Shown piece after piece: positions 21,796-29,946 of a stretch of 35,114 nt of DNA. This stretch comes from Lachnoclostridium sp. An169. Lineage in GTDB: Bacteria; Bacillota; Clostridia; Lachnospirales; Lachnospiraceae. The DNA lies in NCBI RefSeq assembly GCF_002160525.1, contig NZ_NFKT01000042.1, positions 1 through 35,114 on the forward strand, in the 5' to 3' direction. The position numbers and the translations under genes are program-made. The notes beneath the pieces are model-generated. The model had not been told where the DNA came from and did no database searches. It was given only the letters and a program-made list of their open reading frames with translations. Every line of letters starts with the position of its first letter. The stretch's first letter is position 1.

Positions 21796-21813
21796 CGAAT
21801 ATTGGAAATATCG
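21796..21813. promoter_or_regulatory. Near-palindromic candidate operator upstream of GH30
   Basis: CGAATATTGGAAATATCG is nearly symmetric around its centre and lies 72 bases before the GH30 ATG. It is a candidate site for the divergent AraC regulator or another regulator. Confidence 0.35.
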
Positions 21814-21884
21814 GATTGGATAAAGTAAGACTTTTATAAACTATCGTGGTATTCTTTAAGAAAAAGCAAAGGAGGAATTTTCCC

Positions 21885-23357
21885 ATGAACTGCAGACAGA
21901 TTACCACGTTTTCCGCTGACGGAAACGCATTGCAAAAAGAAACCGTTATCCCGGTCACAAGGGAAGCCGACGAGCCCTCCCATCTGGAGTCCGGTGTGAT
22001 CAACCTGTATCCGAACCTTACATTCCAGACCATCGAGGGCTTCGGCACGGCGATGACCGAATCTTCTGCCTATCTGCTCTCGAAAATGGACGCCGAAACA
22101 AGGCGCAGGGTACTGGAAGACTACTTTGGCCCTTCCGGTAACCATACCCGTTTTATCCGGGTCCCCATAGACAGCTGTGACTATTCCCTGGAAGAGTATG
22201 CGGCGGTAAAAGATCCCATCTCCGATCCGGAGCTGAACACCTTCTCCATTAAGCGGGATCAGATCTATGTCCTTCCCGCCCTGAAAGAAGCCATCGATAT
22301 TTCCGTGGAGCCCATCAGCGTCCTGATGAGTCCCTGGTCGCCCCCTGCCGTCTGGAAAACGCCGCCGGAGCAGCCGAAAAACGACCTGTCGGTCTACGGC
22401 AACACGCTCGGCATCCAGATGGATCCGGTAGACTATACAAAGCCTTCCCGCTGCCACGGCGGCAGCCTGAAGCCGGAATACTACGGCTCCTGGGCAAAGT
22501 ATCTGACAAAATATATACTGGCATATCTGGACGAAGGAATCCCGGTGACAATGATGAGTCTCCAGAACGAATCCATCGCCGCTACAGAATGGGACAGCTG
22601 TGTATGGACCGCACAGGAACAGAAGACATTTCTCCGTGATTTCCTGTATCCGGAATTAAAAAAAGCCGGGCTTACAGGGAAAGTCGAACTGTTTATCTGG
22701 GACCACAACAAAGAGCGTGTACTGGAGTACTCATCGGAGATCATCGATGATGTTACAGATAAGATGGTAGACGGTATTGCCTTTCACTGGTATTCCGGGG
22801 ACCATTTCGAGGCGGTTGAGCTCACCCGGCAGCAATTTCCGGGCAAAGTACTCATGTCCAGCGAGTGCTGCACTCTTCACCCGCCGGGAAAGGCGGGATT
22901 CATGGGACTTTTCGGCGGCGGGAAGCTGCCCGGCACGGTGGACTATGAAGACGCTGTCGCCTACGCCCACGATCTGATCGGAAATATTAACGCAGGCATG
23001 AACCGCTGGATCGACTGGAACCTGATTCTGGACAAAGACGGCGGTCCCCGCCACGTGCCGGGCGGATTCGCATCTCCTGTGATTGCCAATGATGACGGCA
23101 CATACCGTAAGACCTTAAGCTTTGAATACATCAGCCACTTTGCGAAATTCATCCTGCCGGGCGCAGTGCGCATCGGCTTCTCCCGCTGCGATGCAGTTGT
23201 GGAGGTAACCGCGGCAAAGAATCCCGACGGAAGCCTTGCAGTGGTCATCCTGAATTCATCCGATACGGATAAAGAGTATGCTTTCCGGATAAAAGGTGAT
23301 GTGATCCGCATCCATATACCGGCGCGGACGCTGAATACATTTACAATTACAGATTAA
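21885..23357 (+). CDS. Glycoside hydrolase family 30 enzyme
   Basis: This 490-aa intracellular enzyme has the GH30 barrel with TIEGFGTAMTESSAYLL near the N-terminus and SPWSPPAVWKT in the middle. The acid/base is Glu229 in MSLQNESIAATEWDS and the nucleophile is Glu327 in LMSSECCTLHP. The C-terminal 80 residues form the usual beta side domain (EYISHFAKFILPGAVRIG, then VVILNSSDTDKEYAFRIKG). GH30 includes beta-glucosidases, beta-glucosylceramidases, xylanases and beta-1,6-glucanases; lack of a signal peptide favours cleavage of imported oligosaccharides. ATG at 21885 with AAAGGAGG just before it is chosen over an upstream GTG at 21846. It probably answers to the divergent AraC gene. Confidence 0.92.
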   Translation: MNCRQITTFSADGNALQKETVIPVTREADEPSHLESGVINLYPNLTFQTIEGFGTAMTESSAYLLSKMDAETRRRVLEDYFGPSGNHTRFIRVPIDSCDYSLEEYAAVKDPISDPELNTFSIKRDQIYVLPALKEAIDISVEPISVLMSPWSPPAVWKTPPEQPKNDLSVYGNTLGIQMDPVDYTKPSRCHGGSLKPEYYGSWAKYLTKYILAYLDEGIPVTMMSLQNESIAATEWDSCVWTAQEQKTFLRDFLYPELKKAGLTGKVELFIWDHNKERVLEYSSEIIDDVTDKMVDGIAFHWYSGDHFEAVELTRQQFPGKVLMSSECCTLHPPGKAGFMGLFGGGKLPGTVDYEDAVAYAHDLIGNINAGMNRWIDWNLILDKDGGPRHVPGGFASPVIANDDGTYRKTLSFEYISHFAKFILPGAVRIGFSRCDAVVEVTAAKNPDGSLAVVILNSSDTDKEYAFRIKGDVIRIHIPARTLNTFTITD

Positions 23358-23362
23358 AATGA

Positions 23363-23397
23363 AAAGCGCAGTCCTCTTCCCTCTGGACTGCGCTTTC
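23363..23397. terminator. Bidirectional terminator between GH30 and tRNA-Thr
   Basis: GCGCAGTCC (23367-23375) and GGACTGCGC (23386-23394) form a perfect 9-bp stem with A-run and T-run flanks. It can end the GH30 transcript on the plus strand and the tRNA transcript on the minus strand. Confidence 0.85.
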
Positions 23398-23409
23398 TGC
23401 AAATAAAAA

Positions 23410-23482
23410 AGCCGGAAATCAGACTTGAACTGACGACCCCTTCATTACGAGTGAAGTGCTCTACCGACTGAGCTATTCCGGC
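23410..23482 (-). tRNA. tRNA-Thr (anticodon CGT)
   Basis: All four stems pair: acceptor GCCGGAA with TTCCGGC, D-stem GCTC with GAGC, anticodon stem CTTCA with TGAAG, and T-stem GTCAG with CTGAT around TTCAAGT. The anticodon loop CTCGTAA gives CGT, which reads ACG. No CCA is encoded. Length is 73 nt. Confidence 0.97.
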
Positions 23483-23511
23483 AATCGGTCCGTCTCAGAC
23501 GAACCTTTGTT

Positions 23512-23540
23512 ATTATATCTCTTTTTAAAAGAAATTTCAA
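23512..23540 (-). promoter_or_regulatory. Promoter of the tRNA-Thr gene
   Basis: The -35 box TTGAAA (23540-23535), a 17-bp spacer and the -10 box TATAAT (23517-23512) lie about 30 bases before the tRNA. They sit just after the pgsA stop. Confidence 0.85.
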
Positions 23541-23548
23541 CTATTTTT

Positions 23549-24118
23549 TTATTTTTTTCTCAGTGCCCGTATATTATGTCTTCCATACAGCACCATGGAT
23601 ATCACCATCATCACGATACAGATTCCGATCAGTACTCTGGATACCCCGTCCGGAATATTAAACCAGAATACATGCAGGATCATCATGGCATAGAGCAGCC
23701 ATGTGACAACCTTGCCGTGCCACTCCGCGCCGAACACCTCGCCGGTTTTCTTTATGAACAGAAGACCGGTAATCCCCATAAAAGTCTCTTTGAGAACCAT
23801 CAGGGCAAGCGGGGCAATCATGAGCGGGAAACGGGTTACAAGGCAGAAGAGCATCGCTGCCTGGGTCAGTTTGTCCGCAATGGGATCCAGCACTTTTCCC
23901 AGATCACTGACCATATTGAACCGCCTGGCAATAATGCCGTCCACAGTGTCCGTCAGTCCGGACACGATCAGAATCACTCCCGTCAGGATATAATTTTTCT
24001 CCCAGCAGTAGAGCCATATAAAAACCGGTATCAGGCAAAGCCGGAAAAAGGACAGTATATTCGGAATTGTCAGTATCTTATTCTGGGAGCTGTTTTTCTT
24101 GTCTGCTTCGGATATCAT
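23549..24118 (-). CDS. pgsA: CDP-alcohol phosphatidyltransferase, probable phosphatidylglycerophosphate synthase
   Basis: This 189-aa integral membrane enzyme probably makes phosphatidylglycerophosphate from CDP-diacylglycerol and glycerol-3-phosphate. The full CDP-alcohol phosphatidyltransferase signature is present: DTVDGIIARRFNMVSDLGKVLDPIAD, which is D-x2-DG-x2-AR-x8-G-x3-D-x3-D. About five or six hydrophobic helices surround it. ATG at 24118 is preferred, with GAGGGTGG 6 bases upstream; an earlier in-frame ATG at 24142 overlaps the end of the MscS gene by 11 bp. Coupling with the channel gene implies co-transcription. A related enzyme with another alcohol substrate cannot be excluded. 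Confidence 0.88.
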   Translation of the reverse strand: MISEADKKNSSQNKILTIPNILSFFRLCLIPVFIWLYCWEKNYILTGVILIVSGLTDTVDGIIARRFNMVSDLGKVLDPIADKLTQAAMLFCLVTRFPLMIAPLALMVLKETFMGITGLLFIKKTGEVFGAEWHGKVVTWLLYAMMILHVFWFNIPDGVSRVLIGICIVMMVISMVLYGRHNIRALRKK

Positions 24119-24131
24119 TTGTTCCACCCTC

Positions 24132-25058
24132 TTATTCTTCATTTTTCATATGCACGGTAAGCTGATTGTACGGTATCTCGATTCCTTCCTCGTCAAAGGT
24201 CAACTTGATCTGTTCGAGAAGTCTCCACCTTGTCTTCCAGTATTCCTCCGTCTTTACCCAGGCCCGCAGCCCGATCACCACAGAGCTGTCCCCCAGGGAA
24301 TCCACAAACACTTTGATATCCTCATCCTGGATAATCGTAGAATCCGAATAGAGCATATCTTCGATCAGCTGTTTCGCCTTCTTCAGATCCGCGTCATAGG
24401 AAATCCCCACTTTCAGATCAAGCTGTCTCTCCGGTCTTGCCGTTACATTAGTCAGGCTGTTTTCCGTGAGAATACTGTTTGGCACAACGACCGTCTGATT
24501 GTCCACTGTCGCCATCTTTGTGTAAAAGATCTGGATTTCCTTTACAGTTCCCTCGATTCCTTCCTGGGGAACAATTACATAGTCGCCAACCGTGAAAGGT
24601 TTGAGCAGCAGGATCAGGACGCCGCCTGCGAAATTCGAGAGCGTCCCCTGCACTGCCAGGCCTACGGCAACACCGGCCGAGGCAATCAGCGCCGCAACAG
24701 AAGATGACTCTACCCCGAAGCGCATGGCAATGATGAAAATAAGCAGCGCATAAAGTCCGAATTTCAGCAGGGAGTCAATGAACTGGCTGACCCCGGTATC
24801 TGCATTTGCACGTTCGAGAGATCTTTTCACAATTCTGCGGACCCATTTAATCAGTTTGCTTCCGATTATAAAAACGATTATCGCCAGCACAACCTGGATT
24901 CCGAAAGCGATCAGATCCGGTATTCTATCATTAAAAAATTTTATAAACTGATTTACTTCCTGGACTGTATCCGTTGTAACCTGTTCCGCCGTATCAATTA
25001 CATCCTCGACAGACGGCTCCGTCTGGGAAGCCGCCGCCAACCAAATCATCGGCTGCAT
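24132..25058 (-). CDS. Small-conductance mechanosensitive channel, MscS family
   Basis: This 308-aa channel opens under membrane tension and releases solutes after osmotic downshift. An N-terminal acidic soluble segment is followed by three membrane helices: LIAFGIQVVLAIIVFIIG, a second span LLKFGLYALLIFIIAM and the pore-lining VAALIASAGVAVGLAVQGTLSNFAGG with its Gly/Ala pattern. The cytoplasmic beta domain (FTVGDYVIVPQEGIEGTVKEI, VVVPNSILTENSLTNVTA) and alpha/beta end domain follow. ATG at 25058 is preferred over GTG at 25070, since AGGAGGTG lies 9 bases before it. It precedes pgsA on the same strand. Confidence 0.93.
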   Translation of the reverse strand: MQPMIWLAAASQTEPSVEDVIDTAEQVTTDTVQEVNQFIKFFNDRIPDLIAFGIQVVLAIIVFIIGSKLIKWVRRIVKRSLERANADTGVSQFIDSLLKFGLYALLIFIIAMRFGVESSSVAALIASAGVAVGLAVQGTLSNFAGGVLILLLKPFTVGDYVIVPQEGIEGTVKEIQIFYTKMATVDNQTVVVPNSILTENSLTNVTARPERQLDLKVGISYDADLKKAKQLIEDMLYSDSTIIQDEDIKVFVDSLGDSSVVIGLRAWVKTEEYWKTRWRLLEQIKLTFDEEGIEIPYNQLTVHMKNEE

Positions 25059-25094
25059 TATAACTGGCACCTCCTGTTTTCTTTCTTTTCCACG

Positions 25095-25985
25095 TTATAC
25101 TCTTTTTTTATCCTGTTTTTCCACATTCAGCGCGAGAAATGCACAAAGATTTCCACGCCTGTTTCCCATCGCCCTGTGGGAATAGAGAATCTTGCTGTTG
25201 CACCGGGTGCAGACATTGGTGACCGCCATATGTTCCGGAAGGATCCCCGCCTCACGGAACACCAGCTCATTGGCTTTCCAGAGGTTCAGCTGGTATTTTC
25301 CATTCTCTTTTGCATAAAACAGTTCTTTCCAGAATTCCCGGTCAAACGCCGCCCGGAACTGCCCGATCACATCTTCACTGACCTCATAGCATTCCACACA
25401 GATGGACGGCCCCACTGCCGCCAGAATATCAGCGGAATCGCAGCCGAATTTCTCCTGCATAAGTTCAACTGTCTTTTTCCCGATTTTTCCCACTGTTCCG
25501 CGCCACCCGGAATGACTTAACCCGATGACCCTTTTCACCGGATCCACAAAATAGAGGGGAACACAGTCCGCATAGGAAGTGACCAGACAGATGTCCGGCA
25601 CATCTGTCACAAGTCCGTCCACATCATTGTAATCCCTCTCACGGATAACTCCTTTTCCCCGGTCCGCCTCTGTCACCACACGGACATTCGTAGTATGTGT
25701 CTGTCTGGAGAGCACCATGTCCTCGCATCTCACACCTATGGCTCTTCCGATTCTGCGGAAATTCTCCCGTACCGCCTCCGGGTCGTCTCCCCGGTCAAAG
25801 CTTAAATTCATCGAGGCGAAACACCCTTCGCTTACGCCGCCTTTCCGGGTAGAGAATCCGTGCCGGACAATCCCCGTATTTTCAAACAGCGGAAATTTCA
25901 GAAACGGAACCTGCTGCCCGTTTTCATCCACCCCCGCCTCGTCAAATATATGTCTCCCGTCTTTATAAACAAGCCCGAGCCCCAT
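25095..25985 (-). CDS. pgeF: Peptidoglycan editing factor PgeF (YlmD/YfiH, polyphenol oxidase family)
   Basis: This 296-aa cytoplasmic protein belongs to the laccase-like YfiH family, whose E. coli member edits peptidoglycan precursors by removing a wrongly added Ser, and which also acts as a purine nucleoside phosphorylase in some hosts. Conserved parts are HGFSTRKGGVS (residues about 42-52), SRQTHTTNVRVV, VTSYADCVPLYF, and GLSHSGWRGTVGKI with the zinc-binding His. CSVE-type residues follow in VGPSICVECYEV. All Zn-binding Cys/His positions look intact. It lies between yraN and the mscS-pgsA pair on the same strand and is likely part of the block's downstream end. Confidence 0.92.
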   Translation of the reverse strand: MGLGLVYKDGRHIFDEAGVDENGQQVPFLKFPLFENTGIVRHGFSTRKGGVSEGCFASMNLSFDRGDDPEAVRENFRRIGRAIGVRCEDMVLSRQTHTTNVRVVTEADRGKGVIRERDYNDVDGLVTDVPDICLVTSYADCVPLYFVDPVKRVIGLSHSGWRGTVGKIGKKTVELMQEKFGCDSADILAAVGPSICVECYEVSEDVIGQFRAAFDREFWKELFYAKENGKYQLNLWKANELVFREAGILPEHMAVTNVCTRCNSKILYSHRAMGNRRGNLCAFLALNVEKQDKKRV

Positions 25986-26030
25986 ATTTCACCATGCCTT
26001 TCCTTTTTTCCGGATCCTGCCCTCTGAGTG

Positions 26031-26393
26031 CTACCCCCTGAACGCATCCTCGATATGGACAATCTCCGGGGAATCTGTTCCATCTATCCCAATCACGTCA
26101 AACCTGCAGGGAATCTCTCCCATCTTCCGCTCTGCCAGATAAAACATGGCGCAGCGGAAGATGGTCTGCTGCTTTCTGGCGTCTACCGCCTCAAGAGAAT
26201 TTCCTTTTTCCGGACCGGAGCGGTACTTTACTTCACAGAAAACCAGGGTATCTCCATCCATGGCAACAATATCAATCTCCCCCGCCCTGCAGCGGTAATT
26301 ATACTCCAGAACTGTATAACCTTTCTGTTCCAGATACGCTCCCGCAGCCTGTTCATACATGCCGCCCACCCGGCGCCAGTTTATCTTCTCCAT
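26031..26393 (-). CDS. yraN: YraN family endonuclease-like protein (UPF0102)
   Basis: This 120-aa protein has a PD-(D/E)XK-like fold: a helix with YEQAAGAYLEQKGYTVLEYNYRC, then AGEIDIVAMDGDTLVFCEVKYR with the Asp and Glu-x-Lys motif. Its role is uncertain; UPF0102 proteins are conserved and predicted to act on Holliday junctions or RNA. ATG at 26393 (MEKINWRRVG) is chosen because a GGAAGG site lies before it and family proteins begin near this point; an upstream in-frame ATG at 26462 would add 23 residues of low-complexity Gly/Ser. It follows rnhB by about 90 bases, the classic order. Confidence 0.85.
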   Translation of the reverse strand: MEKINWRRVGGMYEQAAGAYLEQKGYTVLEYNYRCRAGEIDIVAMDGDTLVFCEVKYRSGPEKGNSLEAVDARKQQTIFRCAMFYLAERKMGEIPCRFDVIGIDGTDSPEIVHIEDAFRG

Positions 26394-26485
26394 ATTTTTT
26401 CCTTCCCACGCGCCACAACCGCCGCTGCCGGAATTTTCCTCTTCCACGGCATGCCGCCGCACTTGGCATTGCTGCTTCTCTGCCG

Positions 26486-27250
26486 TCAGAGAAAGTTTCC
26501 GATAAAGGTCCGCCGGTGAATCGGGCTTGGTCCCAGTCTCCGGATCGCCTCAATGTGCTCCTTCGACCCATACCCTTTATGCCTGGCAAATCCGTATTCC
26601 GGCAGAATCTCATCATACCGGACCATCAGCCGGTCCCTGGTTACTTTTGCAATAATGCTTGCCGCTGCGATGGACACGCTCTTTGCATCTCCCTTGATAA
26701 TCGGCACCTGAGGTATCAGGATATCCGGGATTGTCACGGCATCGTTCAGAAGAATCTGCGGCTCCACGGAAAGCTTTGAAATGGCGTCCCGCATGGCTTC
26801 ATAAGTTGCCTGGAGTATATTGATCTCATCAATCCTCGCCGGAGACACAAGCCCCACCCCCACGGCAACAGCTTTCTCCATGATCTCATCGTACAGTTCT
26901 TCCCTCTTTGCCGGGGAGAGTTTCTTCGAATCATTCAGCCCCAGGATCTCGCAGTCTTTCGGCAGAATCACCGCCCCGGCTGCCACCGGTCCCGCCAGAG
27001 GTCCTCTTCCCGCCTCGTCTATCCCGCAGATAAAATCATACTGGTCATATTTTCTCTCATATGCTCTCATGGCATCCAGGCGTTCCCGCTCCGCAGCCAG
27101 GGATGCCGCCTTCTTCCGGCACCCCTCCACCAGCTTTCTGACTCCTGTGCGCTCATCTTCTCCATACCGGGCGCACAGCTCTTCCCACTGTGCTTCTTCT
27201 GCCGCTTCAAACTCTGCGCGGATCTGGGCAATACTTTTTCTGTCACTCAT
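26486..27250 (-). CDS. rnhB: Ribonuclease HII
   Basis: This 254-aa endonuclease cuts the RNA strand of RNA-DNA hybrids, including single ribonucleotides in DNA. The catalytic core shows GIDEAGRGPLAGPVAAGAV (Asp and Glu of the first motif, about residue 77), GLNDSKKLSPAKRE, the third Asp in KGDAKSVSIAAASIIAKV and the closing HKGYGSKEHIEAI. An N-terminal extension of about 70 helical residues (AEFEAAEEAQWEELCARYG) resembles the extended RNase HII of Firmicutes. The ATG overlaps the lepB stop by 8 bp. It stands before yraN as usual in this block. Confidence 0.95.
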   Translation of the reverse strand: MSDRKSIAQIRAEFEAAEEAQWEELCARYGEDERTGVRKLVEGCRKKAASLAAERERLDAMRAYERKYDQYDFICGIDEAGRGPLAGPVAAGAVILPKDCEILGLNDSKKLSPAKREELYDEIMEKAVAVGVGLVSPARIDEINILQATYEAMRDAISKLSVEPQILLNDAVTIPDILIPQVPIIKGDAKSVSIAAASIIAKVTRDRLMVRYDEILPEYGFARHKGYGSKEHIEAIRRLGPSPIHRRTFIGNFL

Positions 27251-27779
27251 GGCGGATCACTCCGAACCGATCCAGAGGCCAGATTCTCACCCATGCCCTG
27301 CCCAGGATATCCCTGCGGTGGATCACGCCCACATTGGCAGCGCGGCTGTCCTGGCTGTTGTTCCGGTTATCTCCAAGGACAAAATACTCATCGTCCCCCA
27401 GCTTTATGGGTTCCGCTGCCAGTCCTGCCTCCTCCATCACGGCATTGCCGTAGTGTTCATCCAGCTGCTGCCCGTCGATATAGACATAACCGTCCACGAT
27501 CTGGACCGTCTCTCCCGGAAGCCCGATAATCCTCTTGATATAGTATGTATTATCTTCGTACTGATAAGGAAATACAATGATATCATACCGCTTCGGATCT
27601 GTAAAGCGATAGGAAATCTTATCCACAATGAGCTGATCCCCGTTCGAGAGCGTCGTCTCCATAGAGGAGCCGCTCACCATCGTTCTCTGCCCTACAAATG
27701 TAATAATCAGATAAGTCAGTCCTACAATTATCAGGATATATACGATCCACCCGAGCAGTTCTCTAAAAATCTTCTTCAT
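27243..27779 (-). CDS. lepB: Signal peptidase I, copy 1
   Basis: This 178-aa type-I signal peptidase cuts signal peptides on the outer membrane face. One N-terminal transmembrane segment (LLGWIVYILIIVGLTYLII) is followed by the catalytic Ser in VSGSSMETTL and Lys in YYIKRIIGLPGE; the closing motif is GDDEYFVLGDNRNNSQDSR. It is compact, like Gram-positive SipS-type enzymes. It lies between rbgA and rnhB. A second signal peptidase, with a longer N-terminus, lies on the other side of rbgA. Confidence 0.93.
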   Translation of the reverse strand: MKKIFRELLGWIVYILIIVGLTYLIITFVGQRTMVSGSSMETTLSNGDQLIVDKISYRFTDPKRYDIIVFPYQYEDNTYYIKRIIGLPGETVQIVDGYVYIDGQQLDEHYGNAVMEEAGLAAEPIKLGDDEYFVLGDNRNNSQDSRAANVGVIHRRDILGRAWVRIWPLDRFGVIRHE

Positions 27780-27803
27780 CCGCTGTTTCCTTCTTTCTGT
27801 CTT

Positions 27804-28670
27804 TTACGCTGTAACAGCTGCTTTTTCACAAGGCGGCTTTTCCAGCGTAATCCGCCCCAGCCGTCCGTTCCGGAAATCATCCATCAGAATCGCCGCTGCC
27901 TTCTCCGTGTCCAGTTCGCTGCCGCGCACAAGACAGTGCCGGCTCTCGGCAATATGATTCAGGTAGCCGTACACATCTTCTGCCGGCTCGATTCCGTACT
28001 TTTCCTCCAGAACACCCGGATACTCCCGGATCAGGAATTTCACGAGCTCTCCCGCCAGTTCTTCCGTCTGCAGGATCTCGTCCTTGATGGAGCCGATAAG
28101 CGCAAGTTTCAGCCCCACTTCCTGGTCCTCGAATTTCGGCCAGAGGATTCCGGGAGTATCCAGAAGTTCCACATTCTTATTCAGCCGGATCCACTGTTTT
28201 CCTTTCGTCACACCCGGCTTATTCCCCGTCTTTGCACAGGCTTTGCCCGCCAGGGCGTTGATAAACGTGGATTTTCCCACATTGGGGATTCCTGCCACCA
28301 TGGCGCGTACCGGACGGTTCAGAATTCCTCTTTTCCGGTCTCTCTCCGTCTTCTCACGGCACGCCTCCTGAATGACGGACTGAATGGACTTAATTCCCCC
28401 GCCCTTTTTCGAGTTCACTTTTACCACGGAATAGCCCTTCTCCTTAAAAAAGGCAACCCATTCGTCATTTATCCTGTCTTCCGCCAGATCCGCCTTGTTG
28501 AGCAGGATCATTCTCGCCTTGTTCTTTCCCAGCTCATCGATGTCCGGATTCCTGCTCGAAAGAGGAACTCTGGCGTCCACCAGCTCTATGATCAGATCGA
28601 TCAGCTTTATATTTTCCTGCATCATCCTGCGGGCTTTCGTCATATGCCCCGGATACCACTGAAAATGCAT
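27804..28670 (-). CDS. rbgA: Ribosome biogenesis GTPase RbgA (YlqF)
   Basis: This 288-aa circularly permuted GTPase is needed for late 50S assembly. The order of motifs is G4 (LLNKADL), G5-like (SKKGGG), then G1 (AGIPNVGKSTFINAL), G2 and G3 (LLDTPGILWP), the permuted layout of YlqF-type proteins. The start is MHFQWYPGHMTKARRMM, the classic family N-terminus. AGGAGGT precedes it. The block position between two lepB genes and next to rplS supports the name. Confidence 0.95.
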   Translation of the reverse strand: MHFQWYPGHMTKARRMMQENIKLIDLIIELVDARVPLSSRNPDIDELGKNKARMILLNKADLAEDRINDEWVAFFKEKGYSVVKVNSKKGGGIKSIQSVIQEACREKTERDRKRGILNRPVRAMVAGIPNVGKSTFINALAGKACAKTGNKPGVTKGKQWIRLNKNVELLDTPGILWPKFEDQEVGLKLALIGSIKDEILQTEELAGELVKFLIREYPGVLEEKYGIEPAEDVYGYLNHIAESRHCLVRGSELDTEKAAAILMDDFRNGRLGRITLEKPPCEKAAVTA

Positions 28671-28763
28671 GTTCTACCTCCTGTCCGGATTTTTATTCTT
28701 CCGCATCCGGATTATTTTTCTCCTGTTTCCGGACTTCTATCCGGTAAGGTATTCCCGGTTCAT

Positions 28764-29429
28764 CTAGGAAATGAAGCCGAAATTTTCATCGGACTTCACG
28801 GCAAACCATGCCTGTCCGTAGATCTCGTCACGCGTCACATTCCCCGCGCCCGGAGTCCTGCTGTCATCGCTGGACGCCGCATTGTCGCCGATCACAAAAT
28901 ATTCGTCCTCGCCCAGTTCCACAGGCTCCGCCGCCACACCGGGATATTCGATGCCGGAGACATGGATATCCTCCGTCACCGGCTCTCCGTCTATATATAC
29001 ACTTCCGTCCGTTATCTGGACCGTCTCCCCGGGAAGTCCCACAACCCGCTTGATCGAATAGTGGACGTTCTCGTTTTCCCGGTAGACAATAACGTCTCCT
29101 CTGGACGGATCCTTTATATTATATATCACCCTGTTTACCAGCACAACATCTCCGTTGGACAGTGTGGGCCGCATGGAATCCCCTGCACTGCTCACCCGCT
29201 CTCCAAACGCCAGAACGATCAGGAATGCCGCTGCACAGACGATCGCAATCTCCATTCCCCACCGGAAAATCTCTGCAGCAAGGGAGGCGGCAGACCTGGA
29301 AGGTTTCTTCTCAAAACGAAGTTTCCTCTTTCTGTTCTCGAATTTCAGGTTTCCGGTCTGGCGCGGCGCCCGCCGGTGCTGTTTCTTCTGTGCTGTTCTC
29401 CGCTTTCTGTTAAAACTTAAGCCCTGCAT
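28764..29429 (-). CDS. lepB: Signal peptidase I, copy 2
   Basis: This 221-aa type-I signal peptidase has a basic N-terminal cytoplasmic region of about 65 residues (RKRRTAQKKQHRRAPRQ) and one transmembrane helix (MEIAIVCAAAFLIVLAF). The catalytic Ser follows in SSAGDSMRPTL and the Lys in YSIKRVVGLPGE; the closing motif is GEDEYFVIGDNAASSDDSR. It resembles copy 1 in the catalytic half but has diverged clearly. The two may divide substrates. It lies between rplS and rbgA, with GGAGG before the ATG. Confidence 0.93.
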   Translation of the reverse strand: MQGLSFNRKRRTAQKKQHRRAPRQTGNLKFENRKRKLRFEKKPSRSAASLAAEIFRWGMEIAIVCAAAFLIVLAFGERVSSAGDSMRPTLSNGDVVLVNRVIYNIKDPSRGDVIVYRENENVHYSIKRVVGLPGETVQITDGSVYIDGEPVTEDIHVSGIEYPGVAAEPVELGEDEYFVIGDNAASSDDSRTPGAGNVTRDEIYGQAWFAVKSDENFGFIS

Positions 29430-29500
29430 AGTTCCTCCAGATTCCCAGATTATACAAAGAGGGACAAACTACAGATCTGTAATTGTCCCTCTCCTGGTTA

Positions 29501-29848
29501 CTATTTTACTAATTCTTTTACCTTTGCAGCTTTTCCGACACGTTTTCTCAGGTAATTCAGTTTCGCACGTCTTACTTTACCTCTGCGCACAACCTCTACC
29601 TTCTCAACATGCGGTGAGTGAACCGGCCATGTCTTCTCTACTCCGATTCCGTTGGATGTCTTTCTTACTGTGAAAGTCTCTCTTGCTCCGCCGCCCTGTC
29701 TCTTAAGGACAGTTCCTTCGAACACCTGGATTCTCTCACGGTTTCCCTCTTTGATCTTCGCGTGTACCCTTACGGTATCTCCCACGTTGAACTGAGGTGC
29801 ATTCTCTTTTAACTGCTCAGCTTCGATTTTCTTGATAATCTCATTCAT
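29501..29848 (-). CDS. rplS: 50S ribosomal protein L19
   Basis: This 115-aa ribosomal protein is of standard length. [42 protein letters not shown] and a closing [14 protein letters not shown] are all typical of L19, which sits at the 30S-50S interface. AAGGAGG lies before the ATG. It follows trmD with a 98-base gap that contains no ORF, so it may have its own promoter or leader. Confidence 0.97.
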   Translation of the reverse strand: MNEIIKKIEAEQLKENAPQFNVGDTVRVHAKIKEGNRERIQVFEGTVLKRQGGGARETFTVRKTSNGIGVEKTWPVHSPHVEKVEVVRRGKVRRAKLNYLRKRVGKAAKVKELVK

Positions 29849-29946
29849 TTTGTGTGACCTCCTTAATATTTGACGTTCTTAACACATAAAAAGTGCCAGA
29901 GGACCATCGCTCTTCTTTTCACAACTGTTGTAGTTTACCATATTTC

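Noticed and set aside
23410..23482. tRNA-Thr as an integration site for the accessory region
   Set aside because: The tRNA lies more than 6 kb from the accessory block, its surroundings are housekeeping genes, and no integrase or repeated tRNA 3' end was seen.
26820..29420. 866-aa plus-strand open frame
   Set aside because: It runs antisense to rnhB, lepB, rbgA and the second lepB, all of which have clear catalytic motifs. Its product is low-complexity (Ser, Arg, His, Pro) with no domain, so it is a codon-bias shadow.
29849..29946. Possible L19-type ribosomal leader before rplS
   Set aside because: The gap is of suitable size and position, but I could not build a convincing conserved structure by eye. 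A covariance-model search would decide.
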